A DNA stretch of 64,000 bases from Pseudomonas sp. S30 (GCF_016518545.1 NZ_JACVTO010000001.1:1-64000), one strand, 5' to 3'; positions 46,829 to 56,680 are shown, numbered from the stretch's first letter. A program made the numbers and translations. The notes: a model not told the origin generated them from the sequence alone.

Positions 46829-47244
46829 TGCCAACCCATACCCGTATACGCATGTTCAACACCCAGGTCACCTACCCCAACCAGACCCTGGACAACGACC
46901 TGTGCCAGGCAGTGCGCGCCGGCAATACCATCTACGTGCGCGGTCAGGTCGGCACCGACTTCGAGGGCCGATTGGTCGGCCTGGGCGACCCGCGCGCGCA
47001 AGCCGAACAGGCGATGAAGAACGTCAAGCAGTTGCTCGAAGAGGCCGGCTCGGACCTCTCGCACATCGTCAAGACCACCACCTACATCACCGACCCGCGC
47101 TTTCGCGAAGCGGTGTACCGGGAGGTTGGCCAATGGCTCAAAGGCGTCTTCCCGATCTCCACCGGGCTGGTGGTCGCCGGGCTGGCGCAACCTGAGTGGC
47201 TGATGGAGATCGACGTGATCGCGGTGGTGCCCGAGCCAGCCTGA
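46828..47244 (+). CDS. RidA-like (YjgF family) protein lacking the catalytic Arg
   Basis: A 138-residue trimeric-fold RidA-family protein. The typical pattern is seen (GNTIYVRGQVGTDFEG, AEQAMKNVKQLLEEAG, KTTTYITDP). Where true RidA enamine/imine deaminases have PARS with the essential Arg, this protein reads FPISTGLVVAG, so the Arg is Ser. It may therefore bind or process a different product of the coupled monooxygenase. The ATG overlaps the monooxygenase stop. Confidence 0.9.
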   Translation: MPTHTRIRMFNTQVTYPNQTLDNDLCQAVRAGNTIYVRGQVGTDFEGRLVGLGDPRAQAEQAMKNVKQLLEEAGSDLSHIVKTTTYITDPRFREAVYREVGQWLKGVFPISTGLVVAGLAQPEWLMEIDVIAVVPEPA

Positions 47245-47277
47245 TCCCCTTCTGCACGCGCAGCCGCCGCTGCTGCG

Positions 47278-48189
47278 CTATGCCGACAGCCTGGCCAGCT
47301 CTTCCCTGCAGAAGGCCACGAACAACTGCGCGGGCTTGGTCAACTGCACACGTTTCAAGTGCGCCGCCGCCAGCCCCGACAACGTCACCGGCTCGCTGAT
47401 GTCGAGCATCGCCAGGCGCTGGCCGTCATAGGTGTACGGCGAATGTGGGCGAGTCACCAGCAGCGAGAAGCCGAACCCCTGCCCCACCATGCCGCGCACC
47501 ATCTCGATCGAGGGGGAACTGAAAACGATGTTTGGCGTGAGCCCCAGCTCGTTGAACAGACTCACGAAATAGGTGCGGCTGGGCGCTACGTCCAGCAGGA
47601 TCATCGGCTCCGGGCACAGGTCTCGCAGGGAAACCTCGGATTGGCCCGCGAAGCGATGCCCCTGCGGCAACAGCACGTAGGGCTTTTGTGGCGGCATCAG
47701 CGACTGCGCCTCGATAGTGCCGTCCAGATCGTGATCGTAGAGAAACGCCAGGTCGAAGCTGCCGGCGGTAAGTCCCTGGATCAGCTCCTGCTGATCGCCA
47801 TCGCGCAGGCGGATGTCGACACCCGGATAACGCTGGCGAAAACCGGCGATCAGCCGAGGCAGATACAGGGGCGCCACGGTCTCGAAACAGCCGATGTCGA
47901 TCTGCCCGGCAACGGTGTCGTTGTCGGCCAGGGCGTTCTGCTCGAACTCGTGGGACATCTGCAACAGGGCCTTGGTCTTGGCATAGAAACGCTTGCCACT
48001 GGGGGTCAGGGATACCCCTTGGGCGTGATGGCGGATGAACAGTTGCACACCGAAGCTTTCTTCCAGGCTCTTGATGGCGGTGGAAATGGAGGGCTGGGCG
48101 ATGTACAGCTGACGAGACGCCTCGGCTACGCTGCCAGCCTCCACGGTGGTGACGAAGTACTTGAGTTGACGCAAGGTGTAGGAAGCCAT
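47278..48189 (-). CDS. LysR-family regulator
   Basis: A 303-residue LysR regulator with helix-turn-helix at about 15-60 (VAEASRQLYIAQPSISTAIK) and an effector domain after residue 90. It converges with the RidA-like gene, 33 bases between the stops, and is the likely local regulator of the M20/DUF1028 and monooxygenase/RidA pairs. The start MASYTLRQLKYF has GAGGTG upstream. Confidence 0.9.
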   Translation of the reverse strand: MASYTLRQLKYFVTTVEAGSVAEASRQLYIAQPSISTAIKSLEESFGVQLFIRHHAQGVSLTPSGKRFYAKTKALLQMSHEFEQNALADNDTVAGQIDIGCFETVAPLYLPRLIAGFRQRYPGVDIRLRDGDQQELIQGLTAGSFDLAFLYDHDLDGTIEAQSLMPPQKPYVLLPQGHRFAGQSEVSLRDLCPEPMILLDVAPSRTYFVSLFNELGLTPNIVFSSPSIEMVRGMVGQGFGFSLLVTRPHSPYTYDGQRLAMLDISEPVTLSGLAAAHLKRVQLTKPAQLFVAFCREELARLSA

Positions 48190-48307
48190 CAGGCACCTCG
48201 GTAGGATCTTTTCCTGCACCTTACCTCAGCGCCCGTTCGCCCGCAGGCGCCGCGAACCCAACATTTACCTATGGCTTGACCCTATTTTGCCTGGGCCGTG
48301 CCCGGTC

Positions 48308-48784
48308 TCACGGCTGCTCCCAGGCGATCTGCGCCGGATCGGCATGACTGTGGGTACTCTGGACGAAGCTTCCCCGTTGCGGGGGAATGTTCTGGTCTTC
48401 ATGGCTCAGCGCCTGCTGTTCGAACACCTGGCGGCGACTGTCGAACCGCAGGTCGTGACGCGCCACGTTGCCCCCCCAGTCGTCGGACGGCAGGGACAGG
48501 TAGCTGATGGCGTAGAACGCATCGGTCATCTTGCCCATGACCAGGTACACCCCATAGTGATCCTCACCTGGGGAGACGATCTTGTAGAGGCCATTGTCGT
48601 AGTAGTAGATGGTCGCCAGCTCGAAGGGCTTTTCGCTGTACATCACTTCATAGCGCAGCTGGTGAACGAAGGTCGGTTTGCCTACGGTGACGCTGATATG
48701 CGCCGCAGGCGCGTCCTGGGCATCGGCCGATGCGGCCAGTCCCAGGGCGAGTGCAGCGCTCAACAGGGTGGTTCGGGTGTCCAT
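48308..48784 (-). CDS. Secreted protein of unknown function
   Basis: A 158-residue protein with a signal peptide (MDTRTTLLSAALALGLAASADA, cleavage about 22). The mature part is beta-rich and aromatic (YEVMYSEKPFELATIYYYDNGLYKI, positions about 47-71). No cysteine and no domain that I recognise. AGGAGA precedes the ATG at 48784. It is single, between a LysR gene and an MFS gene. Confidence 0.72.
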   Translation of the reverse strand: MDTRTTLLSAALALGLAASADAQDAPAAHISVTVGKPTFVHQLRYEVMYSEKPFELATIYYYDNGLYKIVSPGEDHYGVYLVMGKMTDAFYAISYLSLPSDDWGGNVARHDLRFDSRRQVFEQQALSHEDQNIPPQRGSFVQSTHSHADPAQIAWEQP

Positions 48785-48940
48785 GGCGGGTCTCCTCTGA
48801 TTGCGCGTGAACAGCCCCGAGCCTAGGGTGCCCAACACGTGAATGCGCGCTGCGCGGCAATAGGGAGGCTTTTCTGACGCGCATCAAGGAAGACGCCTAC
48901 CTCGCAACGCAGGTCCGCACCTGCGTTGCAAGGGCTTGCA

Positions 48941-50440
48941 TCAATCGATGCGGGGATGCTGCTGAACCAGGGTCTTGCGTTTTTCCTCGAGCTCGGCAAT
49001 TTGCTGATCGATGTCCTCGATCTTCTGCTCGATGGTATCGTGATGTTCCCGCAGCAGTTCCCGGGCCTCTTCGAGATCGGATGCGGCAGGTGCGGCGCCA
49101 CGCAGCGGCTTGTTGGCGGTTTCCTTCATGGTCAGGCCGGTGACCAGGCCGATCAGGGCGATGACCATCAGGTAGTAGGCCGGCATGTACAGGTTATCGG
49201 TGGTTTCCACCAACCAGGCGGCGATGGTCGGAGTCAGGCCAGCGATCAGTACGGAAATGTTGAAGGCGCTCGCCAGGGCACTGTAGCGAATATGCGTGGG
49301 GAACATCGCCGGCAAGGTCGAGGCCATCACCCCGATGAAGAAGTTGAGCAGGATTGCCAGCATCAGCAGGCCGGCGAAGATCACGCCGAGGCTGCCGCTG
49401 TTGATCAGCGAAAACGCCGGAATCGCCAGCACGAACAGCCCGATGCTGCCCACCAGGATGAACGGACGACGGCCGACCTTGTCGCTGAGGAAGCCGATCA
49501 CCGGCTGCACGAACAGCATGCCGACCATGATCGCGATGATGATCAGCACGCCATGGTCTTCGCTGTAGTGCAGGTTGTGCGACAGGTAGCTGGGCATGTA
49601 GGTCAGCAGCATGTAGTAGGTGACGTTGGTCGCGATCACCACCCCGATGCAGGTCAGCAGGCTGCGCCAGTGCTTGGTCGCGACCTCCTTGAACGACACT
49701 TTCGGCCCTGAGGCCAGGCCTTCGCGGTCACCCTGCTCGAGCTTGTCGACGTGTTGCTGGAAGGCTGGCGTCTCTTCCAGCGCATGGCGCAGGTAGAGGC
49801 CGATTATTCCCAGTGGCAAGGCCAGCAGGAAGGGCAGTCGCCAGCCCCAGTCGAGGAATTTCTCTTCCCCGACGATCGTCGAGATCATCACCACCATACC
49901 GGCGCCCAGCACGAAGCCTGCGATCGAGCCGAAGTCCAGCCAACTGCCGAGGAAGCCGCGCTTGCGATCCGGTGCATATTCGGCGACGAAGATCGAGGCG
50001 CCGGTATACTCGCCACCGACGGAGAAGCCCTGGGCCATTTTTGCCAGCAGCAGCAGGATCGGCGCCCAGATACCGATCGAGGCATAGGACGGTATGAGAC
50101 CGATGGCAAAGGTGCTGAGCGACATGATGACGATGGTCGCCGCAAGCACTTTCTGGCGCCCGTAGCGGTCGCCGAGTGCGCCGAAGAACAAGCCGCCCAG
50201 GGGGCGAATCAGGAACGGTACCGAGAAGGTCGCCAGGGCTGCGATCATCTGCACGCTCGGCGAAGCGTTGGGGAAGAACACCTTGCCCAGCGCGTAGGCG
50301 ACGAAACCGTACACGCCGAAGTCGAACCATTCCATGGCATTGCCCAGGGCAGCGGCCGTAATGGCCTTGCGCATCTTGGCGTCGTCGACGATGGTGATGT
50401 CCTTCAAGCCGATTGGCTTGACTCTCTTGCGTGATTTCAT
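48941..50440 (-). CDS. ProP-type MFS osmolyte:proton symporter
   Basis: A 499-residue MFS transporter with 12 spans, the metabolite-proton symporter signature GNAMEWFDFGVYGF and the loop motif GALGDRYGRQKVL. The C-terminus carries a 45-residue charged coiled coil (EARELLREHHDTIEQKIEDI), the osmosensing feature of ProP that separates it from citrate or shikimate symporters. Length matches E. coli ProP (500). It likely imports proline/betaine under hyperosmotic stress. Confidence 0.88.
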   Translation of the reverse strand: MKSRKRVKPIGLKDITIVDDAKMRKAITAAALGNAMEWFDFGVYGFVAYALGKVFFPNASPSVQMIAALATFSVPFLIRPLGGLFFGALGDRYGRQKVLAATIVIMSLSTFAIGLIPSYASIGIWAPILLLLAKMAQGFSVGGEYTGASIFVAEYAPDRKRGFLGSWLDFGSIAGFVLGAGMVVMISTIVGEEKFLDWGWRLPFLLALPLGIIGLYLRHALEETPAFQQHVDKLEQGDREGLASGPKVSFKEVATKHWRSLLTCIGVVIATNVTYYMLLTYMPSYLSHNLHYSEDHGVLIIIAIMVGMLFVQPVIGFLSDKVGRRPFILVGSIGLFVLAIPAFSLINSGSLGVIFAGLLMLAILLNFFIGVMASTLPAMFPTHIRYSALASAFNISVLIAGLTPTIAAWLVETTDNLYMPAYYLMVIALIGLVTGLTMKETANKPLRGAAPAASDLEEARELLREHHDTIEQKIEDIDQQIAELEEKRKTLVQQHPRID

Positions 50441-50630
50441 AGGCAAATACTCTGTAACTGACAGATCATGACAATCCGCTGGCCTGGAGGCCGACGCAGC
50501 GGAAAAAGGCTGGGCGACCCGTCGCCACGTCCATGGTGGCAACAGGCCCTACCGGTCAGATACAAGTGGACACTAAATAATTCCACGCTCAAGGCTTTTT
50601 TTGAATATGGCTACGCCAGCCGCGCCGCGC

Positions 50631-53600
50631 TCATTGCACAGCCGGCAGCACCAGCTCTCCCCTGCTGAAGCGCTCGACCATGTCCAGGGTACGCGCCAGG
50701 ATCAGCGCTCGCTCGGCACCGTCACGCTCCGAGGCCAGGGTGTCAATGGCTTCCAGCAGAGCCTGCGACGTGTCCTGGGTGTTCTCCATGAGCCTCTCCA
50801 GCCGCTGGTGATACGGCGCATTCAAGGCTTCGAACGCCTGGGGATCGCGCTGGCGCAGGTACGTCTGCCAGAATTCGCGTTGAGACAGCGAAGCGGCGAC
50901 TCGCGCATCGCTCTCTTCGCGCAGCACTCGGCTGGCAGCTGCGGTCAACTGGTCCTGGGTGACGTTGGCGAAGGTGCGATAGTACATGTAGCGTGACTGT
51001 GCAGGCAGACTAAGCGCGGTCACCAGCCCGGCCCGGTAGACCAGGTAGATTTCCACGTCGTCGAAGGTGGCGTTCGGCCCCAACGCCGCGATGTGCTCAC
51101 CCGCGATGCGATCCACTTCGTCCAGCCGGTACAGATCCCGCCCCAGTCGCACCAGGGCCGCGTCCGCGGCGTTCGGGTCGAGCCCGGCAGTGCGCACTGC
51201 AGCCAGAACACGTACCTCGATCAGGCTGAGCGTCAGCAGCAGACGATCGGAACAGCTTCGCGGCCCGGCCGCCTGCTGGAACACCAGTTCGCGCAGTTCA
51301 CTGTTCTGCACACAGGCTTCGATGATCTCCCAGACCCTTCGCCGCAAGTCGATGCCTTGATACTGGTAGTCATCGGAAGCCCCCAGGTCGTACAGAAACT
51401 GCATGAAGGCCGCGCTATCGGGCTCCAGCGAAAGTGCCATCCAGTGACCGATCAGTGTCTGGCGCTCGTCTCTGCCCATGCCCGTCAGCCAGAGCTCCAT
51501 CGATGCCTGGCCGCCAGCACCATGCCGGCGCAACGGCAAGCTCGCCGCGGCCTGCGCCTGATCCAGGTTCGCCCGTGCCTGTTGCCTGACTGGCCCGGGC
51601 AATGGATTGTCGTGCAGGCTCAGCCTGGCCAGGGCTCGCCGGGATTGCACCAGCGCAGGGTCCAGCGTCTCGACCCGGTTGCTGCGCAGGTCGATGTCTT
51701 CCAGCGACCAGTGGGTATAAAGCTCCAGCGGCACCTCGGTCAGCCCCGTGTTGCGCAGCAGCAGGCGCTGCAGCTGCGGCATGTTGGCGACCGGCGGCAG
51801 CTGGCCCACCGGATTGCCCGAAAGATCCAGCTCTACCAGGCCATTGAGTCCACTCAGGCGATTCAGGCCGGCATCGTCGATGACGATGCGGTTGCCGGAC
51901 AACTGCAGGTGGGTGAGCCGGGTGAGCCCTTGCAGGCCATCGGGGATGCGCTGCAGACGGTTATCGCGCAGGTCCAGGCTGCGCAGGTTGGCGAAATGCG
52001 CCAGAAACTCGGCTGGAACATCCTGCAGGCCGGCACCGCGCAAGGTCAAGAGGCTGACGTGATCGAAACGCACCTCGGCGGCGAAGCTGGGCAGGTCAGG
52101 CATCGGCTCGCGGTCGATCACCAACTGGTACTGACCGTCGGGCTGTGCACGCTTGCGTCGCCAGCATCGACGCAGGCGTGTGGCGATCTGCCGCCGCTGC
52201 TCCCGCTCGAAGGTGCTGGTCGCGCGCTCACGCCATGCCACCAGTCCTTCATTGAGTCTGGCGTACTGGTCGTGCAGCGCCCTGAGATGATCCCAAGGCG
52301 CTTCACCACGCAGACGCACAGTCTCCAGGTAGACCTCGATTTCCACATCGCTCAAGGTCGGGAAAACCTGCTGGTAGCCGTTGAACAGCGCGTGCCGCGA
52401 CCCCTCGCCGCGCCCGCTCAACGGATAACCGATGCGCCCGTCGCCCAATCGCTGTGGAGGGCGCACGTCGAGCCGCGGCGGCGTCATGCCGATCAGCAGG
52501 GCCGCCCGATCACGATCGGCGAAGGCGCGGTCAGCCAAAGCATCGGCCAACCCCGCCGCTGACTCGCCTGGCTGCCCCAGCGACTGCCGCTGAACCTCGT
52601 CCATCAGCCACAGCAGACCCTGGAACAGGTCGTCATCAGCCTGCGCGCCGGCCACGGCCACGCCCTGGCCATCGACCGCCAGGTAACCGCTGCGTGTGAG
52701 CAGCAGTGCGCGGTGGTCCGCTGCGGTCTGCGATCCGATCTGCGCGCGGACCCGGCCCGGCGCAGTGGACTCGCGCACTTCGATGCGCACGTCCTGGGGC
52801 CACGACGACCAGCCGTCGATGAGCCCAAGTGCCAACTGCTCGGTATCGGCGATCACAGCAGCACGCTGCTCGAAGCCCGCGCACGCTCTGTCCAGGCGCG
52901 CATCGCGCAGCATCCAGCGCGCCTGCTCGGCGAGCGCCAACGGTACGCGGGTCCGCTCACGCAGGGTCGTCAACTGCGCGCTGTTGGCCAGCGCCACGAT
53001 CTCGCTGCAGGCTCGCGCGGTCAGGGCAGGAAAGTCACGTTGCAGCGGCCCTGCCGCTGGCGCGGGCATCGCCTGGGCAACCTGCACTTGGGCCTCGAAC
53101 AGCTCGTCGCGCAGCCTGGGGTACCACTGGTGCAGGCGGTAGCGCTGGGCAGCGTCGTACAGGCGTGCCGGTATCGGCGCATTCTCCAGGTGCAGACGGC
53201 GCAGATGCCCCTCGTCCATGCCTACCGTGCGCAGCAGCGCGACAGCGGCCTGATCGCTCACGCTGGCAAGCGCGGTGCCGAGCCGACGCAGCATCTGCCC
53301 CGCGCCCTGCCACCGCGCAGCCCCTTCCAGCGCATGGCGCACGCCACCGTCGCCATTGTGCTCCAGGCCGATGACGGGCGCCTCGGGACGCTGCGGGTGG
53401 ACCACCGCCAACGCCTCGACACCCCCGTGCACCTGGTAGGTTTGCCCGTTGACACCTGCGTGCCAGACGCCTTCGATGACGCCCCGTTGTCCCTCTGCCA
53501 GCGTATGCGGCTGCACGGCATAGCCTGGCAAGCGCGGGTCGATCAATCGAAGTTGGGCGTCATCGCCCCTGACGGGGACGAGTCCATCGACCCGGGTGCT

Positions 53601-54971
53601 GCGTTCCAGGGTCTGGAACGCAGCACCCGTGGCGCCGTCGATACCCAACTGCGCCAGGTTGATCGCAACCCCAGCCAGATGCCCCAGCGCTGCCTCACGG
53701 TCGCCCAAGGTCCAGGCGTGGTAGCCCTCGAACACCTCCTCGGTCATCTGCGTGGCCGCGATGGCCAGCACGGGCAGACCCAGTTGCGGCACATAGAAGC
53801 TGGCCAGGCCCAGCAGGTCCAGGCCCAAGTCCTTCAGCCAGCGCAGGCGTCGGTCGCGCTCGGCGCTGTCGACCGACCGGGTAGGTACCGCCAGTACCTG
53901 CGCATCGTCCAGCAAGGTCTCGATCTGCACCTGCCGCAAGTGCTCCATGACGGGACCACCGATCGCTTCGAGACGTCCATCCAGCCCGACGCTGTCACCC
54001 GTGGCCGCCGCCCGGTCCAGCCGCTCGAAGGTACGGGCGAAGGCCAGGCGATCGCGCTGACTGACGAAGCGCTGGAAGAAGCGCCGGTAACCGGCGTCGC
54101 GCAAGCGCCGACCCAGCGTGTGAAACAGCGCCGAAGCGCTGGCGTGCAGGCTCAGCGCGCCCTCTGGATCGCCGGGTATCCAGGCGATCACCCCAGCGCT
54201 GGAGGGCTGCCCGTTGGCCCTCGGCCGTTGCAGCAGCAGCGCTCCGCGTATCCGGTGACCCAACAGGCGCATGTCCATGGCTGCCAGGTCGCAGGCCTGA
54301 GGCGGGGATAGCGTCAGTGGTTGCAACTGGGCCGCCGCCGCCTCCTCGAAACCGCTGCGGGTGCGCGCCAGTTCCAGCGCGGCCCCCAGGCTGGTGCGCC
54401 AAGCCTGCTCGAGTATCGACTCGGTGGCACGGCGCCGGGCCTCGTCGGCCAGCAGGACTGCCTGCAGATGCTGCTGATACGAGCCCCCCACATCCAGCGT
54501 CCGACAGGCGGCGGCAAACACGTGCGGTTGCAGGTCGAGGGTATTGCCCTGGGCATCGAGCAGCGTGGCCCGATCCGGCCAGCCGTCACCCGAAGCTTCT
54601 CGTGCGGCGAAATTGTGCAATGCGCACTCCAGCAGACTCTGGCTCACGACATGGCGGCTGATGCCATCGGGAACCCAACCTACCGCCGACGGGCTGCGCA
54701 CCAGCACCTCTCGACGCATCACACTGCCTCGCACGTCGATCGAGGATTCGACCAGCGCATCCAGCGCCTCGGTCAGTCGTGCACTGGCAAACTCCTCGAG
54801 CGGTCGCAGGCCCGCGAACAATCGCGCCACGGCGTCCTGGGCGGTCTGTTGTTCGCTCAACGCGCGGTGCAGCGCCGCGATGCGGGCAGCGCTGGCGGAC
54901 TTCAACCAAACGGGCAGGCGCTTGGCGATTAAGGTGTCGACGGACACATCGGTGGTGGTATCGAAAGCCAT
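50631..54971 (-). CDS. LRR-NEL protein: candidate E3 ubiquitin ligase effector
   Basis: A 1446-residue protein. A long N-terminal region (about 1-960, DUF6543-like, mostly helical, with a hydrophobic segment near 395-425) precedes six to seven leucine-rich repeats (969-1126, e.g. LRSLDLRDNRLQRIP). The C-terminal NEL domain is at about 1130-1446. The catalytic motif of IpaH/SspH-type ligases, Cys-x-Asp, is present as SCSDRLLLTL with Cys about 1240. NEL enzymes transfer ubiquitin in host cells. No secretion genes or chaperone are nearby, so delivery is unknown. Codon use matches neighbours. No signal peptide. Flanked by proP-like and glyoxalase genes. Confidence 0.9.
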   Translation of the reverse strand: MAFDTTTDVSVDTLIAKRLPVWLKSASAARIAALHRALSEQQTAQDAVARLFAGLRPLEEFASARLTEALDALVESSIDVRGSVMRREVLVRSPSAVGWVPDGISRHVVSQSLLECALHNFAAREASGDGWPDRATLLDAQGNTLDLQPHVFAAACRTLDVGGSYQQHLQAVLLADEARRRATESILEQAWRTSLGAALELARTRSGFEEAAAAQLQPLTLSPPQACDLAAMDMRLLGHRIRGALLLQRPRANGQPSSAGVIAWIPGDPEGALSLHASASALFHTLGRRLRDAGYRRFFQRFVSQRDRLAFARTFERLDRAAATGDSVGLDGRLEAIGGPVMEHLRQVQIETLLDDAQVLAVPTRSVDSAERDRRLRWLKDLGLDLLGLASFYVPQLGLPVLAIAATQMTEEVFEGYHAWTLGDREAALGHLAGVAINLAQLGIDGATGAAFQTLERSTRVDGLVPVRGDDAQLRLIDPRLPGYAVQPHTLAEGQRGVIEGVWHAGVNGQTYQVHGGVEALAVVHPQRPEAPVIGLEHNGDGGVRHALEGAARWQGAGQMLRRLGTALASVSDQAAVALLRTVGMDEGHLRRLHLENAPIPARLYDAAQRYRLHQWYPRLRDELFEAQVQVAQAMPAPAAGPLQRDFPALTARACSEIVALANSAQLTTLRERTRVPLALAEQARWMLRDARLDRACAGFEQRAAVIADTEQLALGLIDGWSSWPQDVRIEVRESTAPGRVRAQIGSQTAADHRALLLTRSGYLAVDGQGVAVAGAQADDDLFQGLLWLMDEVQRQSLGQPGESAAGLADALADRAFADRDRAALLIGMTPPRLDVRPPQRLGDGRIGYPLSGRGEGSRHALFNGYQQVFPTLSDVEIEVYLETVRLRGEAPWDHLRALHDQYARLNEGLVAWRERATSTFEREQRRQIATRLRRCWRRKRAQPDGQYQLVIDREPMPDLPSFAAEVRFDHVSLLTLRGAGLQDVPAEFLAHFANLRSLDLRDNRLQRIPDGLQGLTRLTHLQLSGNRIVIDDAGLNRLSGLNGLVELDLSGNPVGQLPPVANMPQLQRLLLRNTGLTEVPLELYTHWSLEDIDLRSNRVETLDPALVQSRRALARLSLHDNPLPGPVRQQARANLDQAQAAASLPLRRHGAGGQASMELWLTGMGRDERQTLIGHWMALSLEPDSAAFMQFLYDLGASDDYQYQGIDLRRRVWEIIEACVQNSELRELVFQQAAGPRSCSDRLLLTLSLIEVRVLAAVRTAGLDPNAADAALVRLGRDLYRLDEVDRIAGEHIAALGPNATFDDVEIYLVYRAGLVTALSLPAQSRYMYYRTFANVTQDQLTAAASRVLREESDARVAASLSQREFWQTYLRQRDPQAFEALNAPYHQRLERLMENTQDTSQALLEAIDTLASERDGAERALILARTLDMVERFSRGELVLPAVQ

Positions 54972-55123
54972 GACCTACTCCAGTGCGGGAACAGCCACAT
55001 GGAATCGAGTTTTCGGCGATCGACCGTGGTAGATATGTGTGAAACTGCGAACGCCGTCTTCGCTCGGGCATGGCAACTTCACATCGCCTTCGCCAAGGGC
55101 CACTTACAGCACCAGGAGCCCCT

Positions 55124-55495
55124 ATGCCACTTGCCCCCGCCATACCCGTACTGCGAATCTTCTGCGTCGACAAAGCGAAGGAGTTCTATCTGGAATTTCT
55201 GGGCTTCACGCTCGACTGGGAGCACCGCTTCGCCCCCGACCTGCCGCTCTATGCGCAGATTCATCGCGACGACTTGATTTTGCACCTGTCCGAGCACCAC
55301 GGGGACGCTACGCCTGGCTCGACCGTGTTCATTCGCCTGACCGACCTGCGAGAGCTGGAAACTCAGCTCCAGGCCAAGCGCTATGGTTACGCCCGCCCCG
55401 AGGCCGAGCCGGTCGACTGGGGCCTGCAGATGCAGATTCACGACCCGTTCGGCAACCGCCTGAGGTTCTGCGAGCAGATTGACGACCCGGCGTAA
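55124..55495 (+). CDS. Glyoxalase/bleomycin-resistance-fold protein
   Basis: A 123-residue VOC-superfamily protein, paired beta-alpha-beta modules: PVLRIFCVDKAKEFYLEFLG and MQIHDPFGNRLRFCEQ. Metal-binding-type His/Glu positions occur in LHLSEHHGD and the end of the sequence. The substrate is unknown; resistance to bleomycin-like compounds or dioxygenase activity are possible. CAGGAG precedes the ATG. Divergent from the NEL gene. Confidence 0.87.
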   Translation: MPLAPAIPVLRIFCVDKAKEFYLEFLGFTLDWEHRFAPDLPLYAQIHRDDLILHLSEHHGDATPGSTVFIRLTDLRELETQLQAKRYGYARPEAEPVDWGLQMQIHDPFGNRLRFCEQIDDPA

Positions 55496-55608
55496 AGGCC
55501 AATTAGTGACTGGACGTTTCCCATCCCGCGCGGATGTATTATCGTGACCAGGTGCGCATTCACGAGCAGCCCGACCGATCGGGCCATTGCAAGACGATAG
55601 AGGGTGTC

Positions 55609-56625
55609 ATGAGCAACGAGATCAACTGGGACAAGCTGGGCTTCGACTACATCAAGACCGACAAGCGCTTCCTGTCCGTGTGGCGCGATGGCCAGTGGGA
55701 CAACGGCACCCTGACCGACGATAACGTGCTGCACATCAGCGAAGGCTCGACCGCCCTGCACTACGGCCAACAGTGCTTCGAAGGGCTGAAAGCCTATCGC
55801 TGCAAGGACGGCTCGATCAACCTGTTCCGCCCGGACCAGAATGCTGCGCGCATGCAGCGCAGCTGCGCCCGCTTGCTGATGCCGCACGTGCCGACCGACG
55901 CCTTCATCGAAGCGTGCAAGCAGGTGGCCAAGGCCAACGAGAGGTTCATTCCCCCGTACGGCAAGGGTTCGCTCTACCTGCGGCCGTTCGTGATCGGCAC
56001 GGGCGACAATATCGGCGTACGCACCGCGCCGGAATTCATCTTCTCGGTGTTCGCCATTCCGGTCGGTTCGTATTTCAAAGGCGGGATGAAGCCGCACAAT
56101 TTCCAGATTTCCAGCTTCGACCGCGCCGCTCCCCAGGGCACGGGCGCTGCCAAGGTCGGTGGCAACTATGCCGCCAGCCTGCAACCCGGCGCCGAGGCCA
56201 AGAAGGCCAACTTCGCCGATGCCATCTACCTGGATCCGCTGACCCACAGCAAGATCGAGGAAGTGGGCTCGGCGAACTTCTTCGGCATCACCGCCAACAA
56301 CGAGTTCGTCACGCCCAAATCGGCCTCGGTACTGCCGGGCATCACTCGCCTGTCGCTGATGGAGCTGGCTCAGTCGCGCCTGGGCCTGACGGTGATCGAG
56401 GGCGACGTCGAGATCGCCAAGCTCGATCGTTTCATCGAGGCCGGTGCCTGCGGTACGGCTGCGGTCATCACGCCGATCGGCGGCATCGAGTACAACGGCA
56501 ACCTGCACGTGTTCCATGACCTGGAAAAGGTCGGCCCCGTGACCCAGAAGCTCTACAACGAGCTGACCGGCATCCAGAGCGGTGATGTGGAAGCGCCAGC
56601 TGGGTGGATCGTAAAAGTCGCCTGA
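55609..56625 (+). CDS. ilvE: Branched-chain amino acid aminotransferase
   Basis: A 338-residue fold-type IV PLP aminotransferase of the BCAT type, making Leu, Ile and Val from their 2-oxo acids. Landmarks are GLKAYRCKDGSINLFRPDQN, the PLP Lys region GGNYAASLQPGAEAKKANFADAIYLDP and GTAAVITPIG. The ATG at 55609 has AGAGGGTGTC upstream. A strong bidirectional terminator follows. Confidence 0.95.
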   Translation: MSNEINWDKLGFDYIKTDKRFLSVWRDGQWDNGTLTDDNVLHISEGSTALHYGQQCFEGLKAYRCKDGSINLFRPDQNAARMQRSCARLLMPHVPTDAFIEACKQVAKANERFIPPYGKGSLYLRPFVIGTGDNIGVRTAPEFIFSVFAIPVGSYFKGGMKPHNFQISSFDRAAPQGTGAAKVGGNYAASLQPGAEAKKANFADAIYLDPLTHSKIEEVGSANFFGITANNEFVTPKSASVLPGITRLSLMELAQSRLGLTVIEGDVEIAKLDRFIEAGACGTAAVITPIGGIEYNGNLHVFHDLEKVGPVTQKLYNELTGIQSGDVEAPAGWIVKVA

Positions 56626-56642
56626 CTGCCAGCCAGCGCCTG

Positions 56643-56680
56643 AAAAAACGGGGCGTTCCCAGCAGGAACGCCCCGTTTTT
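56643..56680. terminator. Bidirectional rho-independent terminator
   Basis: ACGGGGCGTTCC and GGAACGCCCCGT pair around CAGCA, with AAAAA before and TTTTT after, between the convergent ilvE and cysS genes. The poly-A/poly-T flanks let it serve both strands. Confidence 0.92.

Noticed and set aside
56643..56680. Palindrome considered as an operator or REP element
   Set aside because: Flanking A and T runs and the position between convergent genes identify it as a bidirectional terminator.
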